Assembly (NCBI RefSeq): GCF_042665095.1
Contig: NZ_JBHTBV010000003.1
DNA from: Gordonibacter pamelaeae
GTDB taxonomy: Bacteria > Actinomycetota > Coriobacteriia > Coriobacteriales > Eggerthellaceae
DNA: 64,000 bases
Reading direction: 5' to 3' (one strand)
This document shows positions 24,588-32,504 of the stretch, one piece after another; positions within the stretch are counted from its first letter, which is position 1, and every line of letters starts with the position of its first letter. Both the position numbers and the translations under genes were made by a program. The notes under the pieces were generated by a model. It saw only the letters and a program-made list of their open reading frames with translations. It made no database searches and was not told the origin of the DNA.

Positions 24588-24610
24588 GACAAGAGAACCG
24601 TCCCCTTGTC
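24588..24610 (-). repeat. REP palindrome right of the RAYT gene
   Basis: GACAAGAGAACCGTCCCCTTGTC is the exact reverse complement of 23661-23683. It shares GACAAGGGGACGG (on its minus strand) with the larger palindrome at 32505-32598, so they belong to one REP family. Confidence 0.8.
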
Positions 24611-24712
24611 TTCCGATTTCCAAACTTTCCCGCATAACCGGACACGCCCTGTCCGGTTATGTTCGGTATCGTGCTCCTTGTCAACATTCATCGCTTCGAA
24701 AGGACACGAACC

Positions 24713-25180
24713 ATGCAGTACGAAATCGTCGAGCTTCCCGGGCGCACCATCGTGGGCCCCACCATCCGCACGTCGAACAACTCCCCCGAGGAAGTGGCCG
24801 CGATCGGCCAGCTGTGGGAACGCTTCATGGGCGAGGGCATGGATCGCACCATCCCCGAGACGCGCGTCGAGCCGTACGGCTGCTTCGGGCTGTACTACGA
24901 CTACGACATGAGCGACATGGGCTACACGATGCTCGTGGGCTGCGAGACGTCCGCAGACGCACCCGAGGGCATGGAAACCCAGACCATCGCAGCAGGCCGC
25001 TACGCGAAGATCGCCATCCGCGGCGGCGACTGCGTGGCGAGCGTGGCCAAGGCCTGGGAGGAGATCTGGGCCGACGAGGAGCTGACGGCGAAACGCGCGT
25101 ACACGGTGGACTTCGAGGCGTACCTGCCGGGCGAGGACATGTCCTGCGCCGACATCGACGTGTACGTGGCCCTGCGATAA
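24713..25180 (+). CDS. GyrI-like / AraC effector-binding domain protein
   Basis: The ATG at 24713 has AAAGGA about eight bases upstream, giving 155 residues. The whole chain is a stand-alone effector-binding (GyrI-like/SHS2) domain: YEIVELPGRTIVGPTIRTSNNS, IGQLWERFMGEGMDRTIPE, YGCFGLYYDYDMSDMGYTMLVGCE and AAGRYAKIAIRGGDCVASVAKAWEEIW. This is the fold that binds drugs or other amphipathic ligands in BmrR, Rob and SbmC. There is no DNA-binding part. It begins a run of four plus-strand genes that includes another GyrI-like protein (25792-26496). Confidence 0.87.
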   Translation: MQYEIVELPGRTIVGPTIRTSNNSPEEVAAIGQLWERFMGEGMDRTIPETRVEPYGCFGLYYDYDMSDMGYTMLVGCETSADAPEGMETQTIAAGRYAKIAIRGGDCVASVAKAWEEIWADEELTAKRAYTVDFEAYLPGEDMSCADIDVYVALR

Positions 25181-25291
25181 CGCCCGCGCCGAACGCGCGG
25201 CCCCGTCGGGCAACCGGCTGTTGCTTGACGGGGCCGCGTGCGCCATGGTTCCATGGAACCTGAGTATCGACACCGGGAAAAGGAGCCCTTC

Positions 25292-25756
25292 ATGGCGATC
25301 AAGGACACGCTCATCGAGATCAGGGAGCGCAACGGCCTCACGCAAGCCGAGATGGCAGAGCGCCTGTTCGTCACGAGGCAAGCCGTGTCGCGCTGGGAGT
25401 GCGGCGACACGCAGCCGGGCATCGACGCGCTCAAGCTGATCGCCGCAGAGTTCCACGTGCCCATCGAGAAGCTGCTCGACATGCCCTTGCAGGCCGTGTG
25501 CCAAAGCTGCGGCATGCCGTTGTCCGATCCGAGCCTGCTGGGCACGGAAGCGGACGGCTCGCCGAGCGAGCACCATTGCAAGTGGTGCTATGCGAACGGC
25601 GATTACCTGGGCGCATGCACCATGGAGGACATGGTGGGCATCTGCGTGGCGAACATGACCGGCCCCGATGCGCCCTTCACCGAGGACGAGGCGCGCGCCT
25701 ATATGGAGGCGCTGCTGCCCACGCTCGACCGCTGGAAGGGCGCCGCGAGCGACTGA
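25292..25756 (+). CDS. XRE-family regulator with C-terminal zinc-ribbon domain
   Basis: The ATG at 25292 has AAAAGGAG eight bases upstream and gives 154 residues. Residues 3-60 are a Cro/C1-type helix-turn-helix (LTQAEMAERLFVTRQAVSRWECGDTQPGIDALKLIAAEF). Residues about 70-150 hold a putative zinc ribbon, CQSCGMPLSD paired with HCKWCYANG, and then a helical tail. The combination is known for small regulators in Firmicutes and Actinobacteria. The ligand is unknown. Position before a GyrI-like gene and a radical-SAM gene suggests local control of a stress cluster (inference). Confidence 0.85.
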   Translation: MAIKDTLIEIRERNGLTQAEMAERLFVTRQAVSRWECGDTQPGIDALKLIAAEFHVPIEKLLDMPLQAVCQSCGMPLSDPSLLGTEADGSPSEHHCKWCYANGDYLGACTMEDMVGICVANMTGPDAPFTEDEARAYMEALLPTLDRWKGAASD

Positions 25757-25791
25757 CGTCCCACCATCCCCGACGACCGACGGAGGACCGC

Positions 25792-26496
25792 ATGGCTGCC
25801 GCGTTCGATTTCAAGAAGGAATACAAGGACCTGTATCTGCCGCGGGCGTTGCCGATGCTCATCGACGTGCCGACGATGACGTTCGTCGCAGTAGCCGGCT
25901 CGGGCAACCCCAACGAGGACAACGGCGACTACGCCGAGGCGCTCGGACTGCTCTACGCCTTCTCGTTCACCGTCAAGATGGCGAAAAAGGGCGACTGGCA
26001 GCCGGACGGCTACTTCGACTACGTCGTGCCGCCGCTCGAGGGGCTGTGGTGGGGAGGCGGGTTCGACGGGACGCGCATCGAGGACAAGGACGCGCTCAAC
26101 TGGGTGTCGATGATCCGCCAGCCCGACTTCGTCACGCCGGAGGTGCATCGCTGGGCGCGCGAGCAGGTTGCCGCCAAGAAGCCCGAGCTCGACGTCGGCC
26201 GCGCCCGGCTCGTGCGCTTCGCCGAAGGCCCCTGCGCGCAGATCATGCACAAGGGGCCCTACGACGACGAGCCCGCCACGGTCGCCGCGCTCGAGGAGTT
26301 CGTCCGCGCGTCCGGCCTCGAAAGCGGCATCACCGACCCTGCAAGCCCCGAGGCGCTGATGGACGCGCTCGACGCGGACGGCGGCGTTCCCCCGGTGCGC
26401 CTGCACCACGAGATCTACCTGGGCGATCCGCGCCGGACGAAACCCGAGAACCTGCGCACCGTGCTGCGTCACCCCGTTCAGCCCGCCTCCGCATGA
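25792..26496 (+). CDS. GyrI-like domain protein
   Basis: This 234-residue protein starts at an ATG with CGGAGGA eight bases upstream. It matches the larger GyrI-like/YdhR-type proteins. FDFKKEYKDLYLPRALPMLIDVPTMTFVAVAGSGNPNE leads the first half, then EALGLLYAFSFTVKM, YVVPPLEGLWWGGGFDG and the second repeat GPCAQIMHKGPYDDEPATVAALEEFV. The aromatic patch would line a hydrophobic ligand pocket. Its stop overlaps the start of the radical-SAM gene (ATGA), so translation is coupled. Function is not known beyond small-molecule binding. Confidence 0.87.
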   Translation: MAAAFDFKKEYKDLYLPRALPMLIDVPTMTFVAVAGSGNPNEDNGDYAEALGLLYAFSFTVKMAKKGDWQPDGYFDYVVPPLEGLWWGGGFDGTRIEDKDALNWVSMIRQPDFVTPEVHRWAREQVAAKKPELDVGRARLVRFAEGPCAQIMHKGPYDDEPATVAALEEFVRASGLESGITDPASPEALMDALDADGGVPPVRLHHEIYLGDPRRTKPENLRTVLRHPVQPASA

Positions 26497-27407
26497 GCGA
26501 CGCCGCGCCCTGCCCCTGCCCCGTCGTCCGTGCGCGCTCGATCCTCCAGAAGGTGCGCTACAACGGCGACGAATGGTTCGGCATCGACTACAACATGAAC
26601 CTCTACCGCGGCTGCTGCCACGGGTGCATCTACTGCGACAGCCGAAGCGAATGCTACCGCATCGACGACTTCGACCGGGTGAGCGTCAAGTTCGACGCGC
26701 TGGCCATCCTGCGGCGCGAACTGCGCAGCCGCCGCATCCGCGGCATCGTGGGCATCGGCGCCATGTCCGACACCTACAACCCCTTCGAGCGCCAGCTGCG
26801 CGTCACGCGCGGTGCGCTCGAACTGGTGGAGGAGTTCGGCTTCGGCGTGTCGGTGGACACGAAGAGCACGCTCGTCACGCGCGATGCCGACCTGCTGGGC
26901 GCCATCGGCCGACAGGGCGGCGCCATCGCGAAGATCACCGTCACCACGGCCGACGACGAGCTGGCGCGCATCATCGAACCGCACGCGCCCTCGCCGAGCG
27001 AGCGTTTCGCGGCGCTCGCCGAGCTGGCGGATGCCGGCGTGTTCTGCGGCGTGCTGTTCACCCCGACGCTGCCGTGGGTGACCGACGACGACGCCACGGT
27101 GCGAGGCGTCGTCGAGGACGCGGCTGCGGCCGACGCGCGGTTCGTCTTCCATATGACGGGCGTCACGATGCGCGACCGCCAGCGCGATCACTTCCTCGAC
27201 CGCATCGCAGCCGTCGACCCCGAACTGCCCGAGCGCTACCGCGCCGCATACGGCGAGCGTTACTTCTGCAACAGCCCGCGCACGTCCGAGAACCGCGCCT
27301 TGTTCCGCGCGCTGTGCAAGCGGCACGGGCTTCTTTGGCGCATGTCCGACATCATCAAGGCGTACAAGCCCGCCCAGCCCCTCGGCGCGCAGGGCAGCCT
27401 GTTCTGA
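26493..27407 (+). CDS. Spore-photoproduct-lyase-like (SPL) radical SAM protein
   Basis: This 304-residue radical SAM enzyme overlaps the preceding stop codon. The [4Fe-4S] cluster motif CxxxCxxC is at Cys41, Cys45 and Cys48 (YRGCCHGCIYCDS), followed by GIGAMSDTYNPFERQLRVTRGALEL, the SPL/Rv2578c-type core. VDTKSTLVTRDADLLG, then AKITVTTADDELARIIEPHAPSPSERFAAL, and the closing YFCNSPRTSENRALFRALC complete it. Members repair DNA photoproducts or carry out related radical chemistry. Without spores here the substrate is unknown. Confidence 0.88.
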   Translation: MSDAAPCPCPVVRARSILQKVRYNGDEWFGIDYNMNLYRGCCHGCIYCDSRSECYRIDDFDRVSVKFDALAILRRELRSRRIRGIVGIGAMSDTYNPFERQLRVTRGALELVEEFGFGVSVDTKSTLVTRDADLLGAIGRQGGAIAKITVTTADDELARIIEPHAPSPSERFAALAELADAGVFCGVLFTPTLPWVTDDDATVRGVVEDAAAADARFVFHMTGVTMRDRQRDHFLDRIAAVDPELPERYRAAYGERYFCNSPRTSENRALFRALCKRHGLLWRMSDIIKAYKPAQPLGAQGSLF

Positions 27408-27428
27408 CCGGCAGACGGCGCGAACACG

Positions 27429-28475
27429 TCAGCGCGCCGACAGGAAGCCGTGGCCCAGCGGGTCGCTCGGATCGACGAGGCAGGTGCCGAGGCCGGTGAG
27501 GTAGGCGCTGCCGGTTATGCGCGGGATGACGGCCGCATGGCCGCCAACCTGCGTCGTCCGGTCGATGGTGCCGGTGAAGCGGGTGCCGATCACGTTCTCG
27601 CAGACCACCGGCTCCCCCACGGCGACCTTGCCTGCACGGTGGAGCGCGGCGAGCTTGGCGCTCAGGCCCGTGCCGCACGGCGAGCGGTCCACCTGGCCGG
27701 CGCCGAACACCACCACATGGCGCAGCGCCGCCGGGGCATCGGTTGCCTTGGGCGCCTTTGACGCCGAGAACTCCACGAGGTCCACCGTGTCGATATCGAG
27801 CGTCGGATGGCTCACGGCCACCGTGCGGTTCACCTCGTCGCGCACGAGCATGCCGAGGCGTGCGTAGGCGGGAGCCGTCTCGGGGCCGATGTCGCCGAGG
27901 CCCAGGCCGTCGGCGTCCGCAAGTGCGAAGAAGCTGCCGCCGAAGGCGATGGTCAGCGGCACGGTGCGCCCTTCCACCTGCACCGCGACATCGTCCCGGT
28001 AGACGAACGACGGCACGTTCTCGAACGACACGGACTCCACCGCGCCGCCGCGTACCGCGGCCGTGGCGCGGATAAGCCCGACGGGCGCCTCGAGCACGAC
28101 TTCGTTCCCGCCCGCGCGCGCCTCCACGATCCCGGCCTCCAGCACAGCCGTGACCACGGCGATGGCGCCGTGCCCGCACATATTGAGGTAGCCGCCCGTG
28201 TCCATGAACAGCACGCCCACGTCGGCCCGCGGGTCGACCGGCCGGCACAGGAACGCGCCGAACATGTCGTGGTGGCCGCGCGGCTCCAGCATGAGGGCCC
28301 GCCGCAGGTCGTCGGCGTGCCGTTCCATCCAGCGGCGCTTCTCGATCATCGTGGAACCCGCAGGCTCCGGGAAGCCTCCCACGGCCACCCGGCAGGGCTC
28401 CCCGGCCACGTGCACGTCCACCACCTTCACGGCCGCCTCGAACCGGCCCAGATCCACGCTCGCCTCAACGTCCAT
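27429..28475 (-). CDS. Proline racemase family protein (proline racemase / 4-hydroxyproline epimerase)
   Basis: This 348-residue enzyme has both catalytic cysteines of the family: the first in NMCGHGAIA near residue 100 and the second in DRSPCGTG near residue 262. Two-Cys members are racemases or epimerases, whereas trans-3-hydroxyproline dehydratases have a Thr or Ser at one site. The N-terminus VVDVHVAGEPCRVAVGGFP and the GHHDMFGAFLC segment are typical. It would interconvert L- and D-proline or hydroxyproline, feeding proline fermentation. No proline reductase genes are seen nearby. It converges on the SPL gene with 21 bases between them. Confidence 0.85.
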   Translation of the reverse strand: MDVEASVDLGRFEAAVKVVDVHVAGEPCRVAVGGFPEPAGSTMIEKRRWMERHADDLRRALMLEPRGHHDMFGAFLCRPVDPRADVGVLFMDTGGYLNMCGHGAIAVVTAVLEAGIVEARAGGNEVVLEAPVGLIRATAAVRGGAVESVSFENVPSFVYRDDVAVQVEGRTVPLTIAFGGSFFALADADGLGLGDIGPETAPAYARLGMLVRDEVNRTVAVSHPTLDIDTVDLVEFSASKAPKATDAPAALRHVVVFGAGQVDRSPCGTGLSAKLAALHRAGKVAVGEPVVCENVIGTRFTGTIDRTTQVGGHAAVIPRITGSAYLTGLGTCLVDPSDPLGHGFLSAR

Positions 28476-28651
28476 GCGCCCTCCCGTTCGCCTGCCTCGC
28501 CTTGCCTTCCGAGCATACCATACGGGCGTCCGTGCAACTTGCGCGGCCCCGCATGCAACTGGATCTCAACGGCCTTGCGCCGGCCCCGTTTGGTCGGGCA
28601 TACTGGCGGCGTTGGCCAACCACCGCAACCTGACGACGGAAGGCGCGCACC

Positions 28652-29089
28652 ATGAACGTGACCATCACCGAGAACCCCGCGCTCGACGACATCGAGGTGT
28701 CCGTCGCGTGCCCGCGCATCGACGAGCGCGTGCAGCGCATCGTGTCCGCACTCGGGGCCTTCGACCGCGCGCTTGTCGGCGAGCGCGACGGGGCGACGTA
28801 CCGGCTCGACGTCGACGACGTCTGCTATGCCGAGACCGTGGACGGCAAGACGTTCCTCTACACGGCCGACGCCGTGTACCAGACGCCGCTCAAGCTCTAC
28901 GAGCTGGAGGAGCGGCTGGCAGGCACCGAGTTCGTGCGCGCATCGAAGCAGATGCTCGTGAACTTCGACCACGTCGCGTCCATCCGGCCCGCCCTGAACG
29001 CGCGCCTGCAGCTCATGCTGGACAACGGCGAGGCCGTCATCGTGTCGCGCCAGTACGCGCCCGTCATCAAGCGGAAGCTCGGGCTGTAA
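28652..29089 (+). CDS. LytTR-type DNA-binding regulator
   Basis: This 145-residue protein has a short N-terminal region and a C-terminal LytTR domain (about 48-145: RLDVDDVCYAETVDGKTFLYTADAVYQTPLKLYELEERLAGTEFVRASKQMLVNFDHV). LytTR domains bind direct repeats in promoter DNA. It has no receiver domain, as in the small regulators paired with DUF3021 membrane proteins. The next gene, 54 bases on, is a DUF3021-like protein, which supports that pairing. It probably regulates its own operon. Confidence 0.92.
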   Translation: MNVTITENPALDDIEVSVACPRIDERVQRIVSALGAFDRALVGERDGATYRLDVDDVCYAETVDGKTFLYTADAVYQTPLKLYELEERLAGTEFVRASKQMLVNFDHVASIRPALNARLQLMLDNGEAVIVSRQYAPVIKRKLGL

Positions 29090-29143
29090 CCGCCGTGTGA
29101 GACGTCAATCCCGTCCCCGAGTCTCGTTTCGAAGGAGTTCGCC

Positions 29144-29575
29144 ATGAAGAAGATCATCGTCCAAGCCGCCTCTGCCGCGTGCATCATGTTCACCATCGTC
29201 ATGCTGTGGTTCACGGGCATGGGCTACCTGTTCGCCGGGCCGAGCTACGGGCTCAACCTCACCATGAGCGTGTTCGGCGCCGCCCTCGGGATGGCGGCGC
29301 TCCAGGCGCTCTGGTTCACCGGCGCCGTGTTCAGGAAGCTCGCCTACCCGGCGCGCATAGCGGGCTTCGGCGCCTGCGGCCTGCCCGTGCTGGCACTCTG
29401 CGCGTGGGCGGGCCCATGGTTCCCGCTCGACGATCCCGGCGTCTGGGCAGCCTTCGCCCTCGTGTACCTGTTCATCCTCGCGGGCGTCACGGCAGGTTAC
29501 ACCATCTACTTCAAGAAGACCGCCGGCGGCTACGACCAGGCCCTCGCCCGCTATCGCGAGAAGAACCGCCGCTAA
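29144..29575 (+). CDS. DUF3021-like membrane protein
   Basis: This 143-residue protein has GAAGGAG about seven bases before its ATG. Four hydrophobic segments lie near residues 5-30, 38-60, 72-90 and 103-125, ending with a basic tail YREKNRR. Size, topology and position directly downstream of a LytTR regulator match DUF3021 proteins, which are thought to sense membrane or export signals for their LytTR partner. No catalytic residues are seen. Confidence 0.75.
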   Translation: MKKIIVQAASAACIMFTIVMLWFTGMGYLFAGPSYGLNLTMSVFGAALGMAALQALWFTGAVFRKLAYPARIAGFGACGLPVLALCAWAGPWFPLDDPGVWAAFALVYLFILAGVTAGYTIYFKKTAGGYDQALARYREKNRR

Positions 29576-29623
29576 GCGGCCGCCTGCCTCCGTCCGTCTC
29601 TCACCCCACAGAAAGGCATACCC

Positions 29624-30136
29624 ATGAAAGAGAAGCTCGCCTTCGGCACGAAGGTCACGGTCGCGCACGTCCTCACCTACACCCTGTGCGGCTTTGCGGC
29701 CCTGTTCCTGTTCGACTACCAATCCTCGGTGGAGGCCATCGGCATGCGCCCCCTGGACGACCCCATCGTCGGGCTGGCCCCCGTGTTCCAGATCGTGCGC
29801 GGCGCGCTGTTCTCCCTCGTGCTCTGGCTCATCCGCCCTGCGTTCATGGGGCGCAAGCACGGCTGGCTCGTCGTGTGGGCGGTCATAGCCATCATAGGCA
29901 TCTTCAACACGCCGGCCCCTTCGCCCGACTCCATCGAGGGCTTCATCTACCTCGCCCCCACAGACGCGCCCCTGGGCATCAGCATCGGCGGCACGCTCGA
30001 GATACTCGCGCAGACGCTCCTGTTCAGCGTGGCCGCAACCTGGTGGGTCAAGCGGCCTGCGCGTCACGCCTCCGGTGCGCCCGGCTCCTCGCCAGCCGGC
30101 CCCGGCACGGCGAAGTCCTCCGACCCGAAGTTCTGA
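29624..30136 (+). CDS. Small membrane protein of the LytTR operon
   Basis: This 170-residue protein has AGAAAGG about seven bases before its ATG. I do not recognise it. Four predicted membrane segments (about 10-30, 48-68, 78-93 and 118-137) are followed by a polar Ser/Gly/Pro-rich tail. It lies 48 bases after the DUF3021-like gene in the same direction and probably belongs to that LytTR operon. Its last 73 bases overlap the end of the convergent PPOX gene, so the tail may be under little constraint. Confidence 0.7.
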   Translation: MKEKLAFGTKVTVAHVLTYTLCGFAALFLFDYQSSVEAIGMRPLDDPIVGLAPVFQIVRGALFSLVLWLIRPAFMGRKHGWLVVWAVIAIIGIFNTPAPSPDSIEGFIYLAPTDAPLGISIGGTLEILAQTLLFSVAATWWVKRPARHASGAPGSSPAGPGTAKSSDPKF

Positions 30137-30522
30137 TAGAAGCGCCCCGCATCGGCCGTGAAGCGGAGCACGCAGTAGTCGGGGTCGGTCACGCCCAGCG
30201 GATAGTACATCGTGTCGCCGTCCTGCCAGATGAGCTCTTTCGCCCACGCGTCCTCGAGCACCTCCATCGTGCCCTTGAGCATGACGCCCCGGAAGAACCG
30301 CCGGTCCATGAAGTAGAGGCACGCCTGCGGGTGCGCGCGATAGTGCCGCACCCGCATCGACGAGGTGTTCGTGGTGAAGTAGAACGTGCGGATGCCCTCG
30401 CGGCGGCGCGGCGGAAGCATCGCCTTGATCTCGGGAAAGCCCTCTTCGTCCACCGAGCCGATAAACGACGCGTTCTGATGGTCGATGAGGTTGCCGATGG
30501 TCTGCTCGGGATCGCGCATCAT
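30064..30522 (-). CDS. Pyridoxamine 5'-phosphate oxidase-like flavin protein
   Basis: The ATG at 30522 overlaps the preceding stop codon (ATGA) and gives 152 residues. The split-barrel fold is clear: ASFIGSVDEEGFPEIKAMLPPRR, FYFTTNTSSMRVRHYRAHPQACLYFMD, FFRGVMLKGTMEVLED and the closing YCVLRFTADAGRFYQNFGSEDF. Proteins of this group bind FMN or F420-like cofactors and are usually general stress or reductase-like proteins. The 73-base tail-to-tail overlap with the plus-strand membrane protein gene is unusual. Both frames look real there. Confidence 0.85.
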   Translation of the reverse strand: MMRDPEQTIGNLIDHQNASFIGSVDEEGFPEIKAMLPPRRREGIRTFYFTTNTSSMRVRHYRAHPQACLYFMDRRFFRGVMLKGTMEVLEDAWAKELIWQDGDTMYYPLGVTDPDYCVLRFTADAGRFYQNFGSEDFAVPGPAGEEPGAPEA

Positions 30523-30968
30523 GAGCGCGCCTTCTTCTTCGGCGCGGCGCGCAGCATCATGAGCGCCTCGGCATCGCGCAGGATGGCCTCGCTCGTCACC
30601 TCGATCATGAGCCAGCGGCCCATGCTGCTGTCGGCCGAGCGCTCGTACAGCACGCGCACGTACGGGTCGCACGCGGGCAGCAGCGCCTCGGCCTCGGCCT
30701 TCTCCTTCGAGCCCACCGACACCATGCAGATGAAGAAGCCGTCGCGCGGGTACACCGTGCAGAGCGCGCGCCCGCGCGCCTTGTACTTCACGTTCCAGCC
30801 GGGCGCCCCGCCGCAGCGGCTGTACTCGATGCGCGGCTGGGCGCCGTGCGTCTCGTCGACGAACGCGGTGAACGCATCCCATAGGGGGTTGTCGATGTGG
30901 GCGGCGATATCCTCCATCGACGGCTCGCGGTCTACGGGGAACAGCTCGTGCCAGGCAACCATGGGCAT
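30519..30968 (-). CDS. DUF3788-like protein
   Basis: The ATG at 30968 has GGAGGA five bases upstream and gives 149 residues. The order WHELFPVDREPSMEDIAAHIDNPLWDAFTAFVDETHG, then YSRCGGAPGWNVKYKARGRALCTVYPRDGFFICMVSVG and VRVLYERSADSSMGRWLMIEVTSEAILRDAEALMMLRA matches DUF3788 proteins, whose role is unknown. An extended -10 promoter (30998-31006) lies 30 bases upstream and should drive this gene and the overlapping PPOX gene. Confidence 0.78.
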   Translation of the reverse strand: MPMVAWHELFPVDREPSMEDIAAHIDNPLWDAFTAFVDETHGAQPRIEYSRCGGAPGWNVKYKARGRALCTVYPRDGFFICMVSVGSKEKAEAEALLPACDPYVRVLYERSADSSMGRWLMIEVTSEAILRDAEALMMLRAAPKKKARS

Positions 30969-31320
30969 CCTCCAATAGTCAAGGGGCGGCTAGGGGCAGT
31001 ATAGCACGGATTTCAAGCTTATGATCGGGAATTTAAGAACTTATGTTCCTAATCTATCCCGCCAGTTGGGGAAGCTTGCCAGCCACCGGTTCGCCCCACG
31101 CCCCCGAAGCGCCCGATGCCCGCAGCTGTTGCCCCTCCAACGGTTTCGGCAGCCGCCGAGGCCGCCTGCCGAAAGGGAGCCGCCGCGGATGACGCCTCGG
31201 CTACCGTTGGCCCCGGCGCAGGCGGGCCGCCGGGAGCCATGGTATATGATTTACTTCTTAATAGTAATGCGTATCGATAAGGGCGGCGCCGCGCGCGGCC
31301 CCGCATGAAAGGAAGGACGC
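30969..31320. other. Divergent intergenic region ahead of the SDR gene
   Basis: This 352-base region separates the DUF3788 gene (minus) from the SDR gene (plus). It contains the minus-strand extended -10 promoter at 30998-31006 and a GAACTTATGTTC palindrome at about 31036-31047. Close to the SDR gene is TATGAT (31244-31249), followed by TTACT...AGTAA arms at 31251-31255 and 31263-31267, a possible operator. No gene is seen. Confidence 0.4.
30998..31006 (-). promoter_or_regulatory. Extended -10 promoter (TGC TATACT) of the DUF3788-PPOX operon
   Basis: The minus strand carries TGCTATACT with the -10 at 31003-30998. There is no good -35, as expected for an extended -10. It lies 30 bases before the DUF3788 start. 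Confidence 0.5.
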
Positions 31321-32100
31321 ATGGGCATCTACGTCATCACCGGCGCGTCGAGCGGCATCGGCGCGAAGACGGCCGAGATCCTGCGCGAACGCGGCCACGA
31401 GGTGGTCAACATCGACCTCAAGGACGGCGACATCGAGGCGAACCTGGCCACGAAGGAGGGCCGCGCGGGCGCCATCGCCGAGCTGCACGAGCGCTATCCC
31501 GAGGGCATCGACGCCATGATCTGCAACGCGGGCGTGTCGGGCGGCAAGGTGCCCATCTCGCTCATCATCTCGCTCAACTACTTCGGCGCCACCGAGATGG
31601 CCAAGGGCGCGCGCGACCTTTTGGAGAAGAAGGGCGGCAGCTGCGTCATCACGTCGTCGAACTCCATCGCCCAGGGCGCGGCGCGCATGGACGTGGCCGG
31701 CATGCTGAACAACCAGGCCGACGAGGACCGCATCCTGGAGCTCGTGAAGGACGTCGATCCGGCCGTCGGGCACGTGTACTACGCCTCCACGAAGTACGCG
31801 CTCGCCCGCTGGGTGCGGCGCATGAGCCCCGACTGGGGCTCGCGCGGCGTGCGCCTGAACGCCATCGCACCGGGCAACGTGCGCACGGCCATGACCGCGA
31901 ACATGCTGCCCGAGCAGCGCGCGGCCATGGAAGCCATCCCCGTGCCGACCCACTTCGGCGAGGAGCCGCTCATGGAGCCCATCGAGATAGCGAACGCCAT
32001 GGCGTTCATCGCCAGCCCCGAGGCCAGCGGCATCAACGGCGTGGTGCTGTTCGTGGACGGCGGTACCGACGCCCTGCTCAATTCCGAGAAAGTCTACTAG
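31321..32100 (+). CDS. Short-chain dehydrogenase, 3-alpha-hydroxysteroid dehydrogenase-like
   Basis: This 259-residue SDR has the nucleotide motif TGASSGIG (7-14), NAG at 69-71, the catalytic serine region TSSNS (111-115) and YASTK with Tyr154 and Lys158. The stretch GHEVVNIDLKDGDIEANLAT followed by KEGRAGAIAELHERYPEGID closely follows the pattern of Comamonas 3-alpha-hydroxysteroid dehydrogenase, including the acidic residues that select NAD over NADP. The later NYFGATEMAKG and FVDGGTDALL also agree. It would oxidise or reduce the 3-alpha-hydroxyl of bile acids or steroids, a known trait of Eggerthella. The exact position and stereochemistry are inferred. AAGGAAGG precedes the start. A SnoaL-like gene follows after nine bases. 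Confidence 0.8.
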   Translation: MGIYVITGASSGIGAKTAEILRERGHEVVNIDLKDGDIEANLATKEGRAGAIAELHERYPEGIDAMICNAGVSGGKVPISLIISLNYFGATEMAKGARDLLEKKGGSCVITSSNSIAQGAARMDVAGMLNNQADEDRILELVKDVDPAVGHVYYASTKYALARWVRRMSPDWGSRGVRLNAIAPGNVRTAMTANMLPEQRAAMEAIPVPTHFGEEPLMEPIEIANAMAFIASPEASGINGVVLFVDGGTDALLNSEKVY

Positions 32101-32109
32101 GAGGCGCAC

Positions 32110-32457
32110 ATGGTCATCAACGATTTCGTCACCGCGATGCAGGGCAAGGACCACAAGGGCCTCGCGGCGTGCTTCACCGAGGACTGCCGCCTCGTGGACT
32201 ACTGCCCCTCCATGGTGAAGCGGCAGAACACGTTCCTGTACGGGCGCAACGCCATCGAGATGTCGTTCCACAACAAGTTCATGTTCGGAGGCTTCACCAT
32301 GCGCGACCCGCGGATCGTGAACGAGCGCACCGTGAACTTCTACGCCGACTACAACGGCACCATCATCCACGCCCTCGCACAGATCGAGAACTGCAACGAC
32401 GGCGTGTGCAGCCTGGACGACAGCCTGATCAAGGAGCTCGTCATCCGCCCGGCGTAG
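32110..32457 (+). CDS. SnoaL/NTF2-like small protein
   Basis: This 115-residue protein follows the SDR by nine bases (TAGGAGG before the start). It has the cone-shaped SnoaL/NTF2-like pattern: an N-terminal helix FVTAMQGKDHKGLAACFTEDCRLVDY, a middle GRNAIEMSFHNKFMFGG, and closing strands RTVNFYADYNGTIIHALAQIENCN and ELVIRP. This fold hosts ketosteroid isomerases, dehydratases such as BaiE, and binding proteins. The partner SDR suggests a steroid or bile-acid substrate, but no catalytic pair can be named with confidence. Confidence 0.72.
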   Translation: MVINDFVTAMQGKDHKGLAACFTEDCRLVDYCPSMVKRQNTFLYGRNAIEMSFHNKFMFGGFTMRDPRIVNERTVNFYADYNGTIIHALAQIENCNDGVCSLDDSLIKELVIRPA

Positions 32458-32504
32458 GCGCATGAAGTCCCGAGCGCCGCATGGGTGGCGCGCGGGATGC
32501 AGGC

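Noticed and set aside
22405..25263. Very long plus-strand reading frame of 952 codons
   Set aside because: It runs across several real genes on both strands (GNAT, WYL, RAYT, GyrI) with Arg/Pro/Ala-rich composition, the usual shadow frame in GC-rich DNA.
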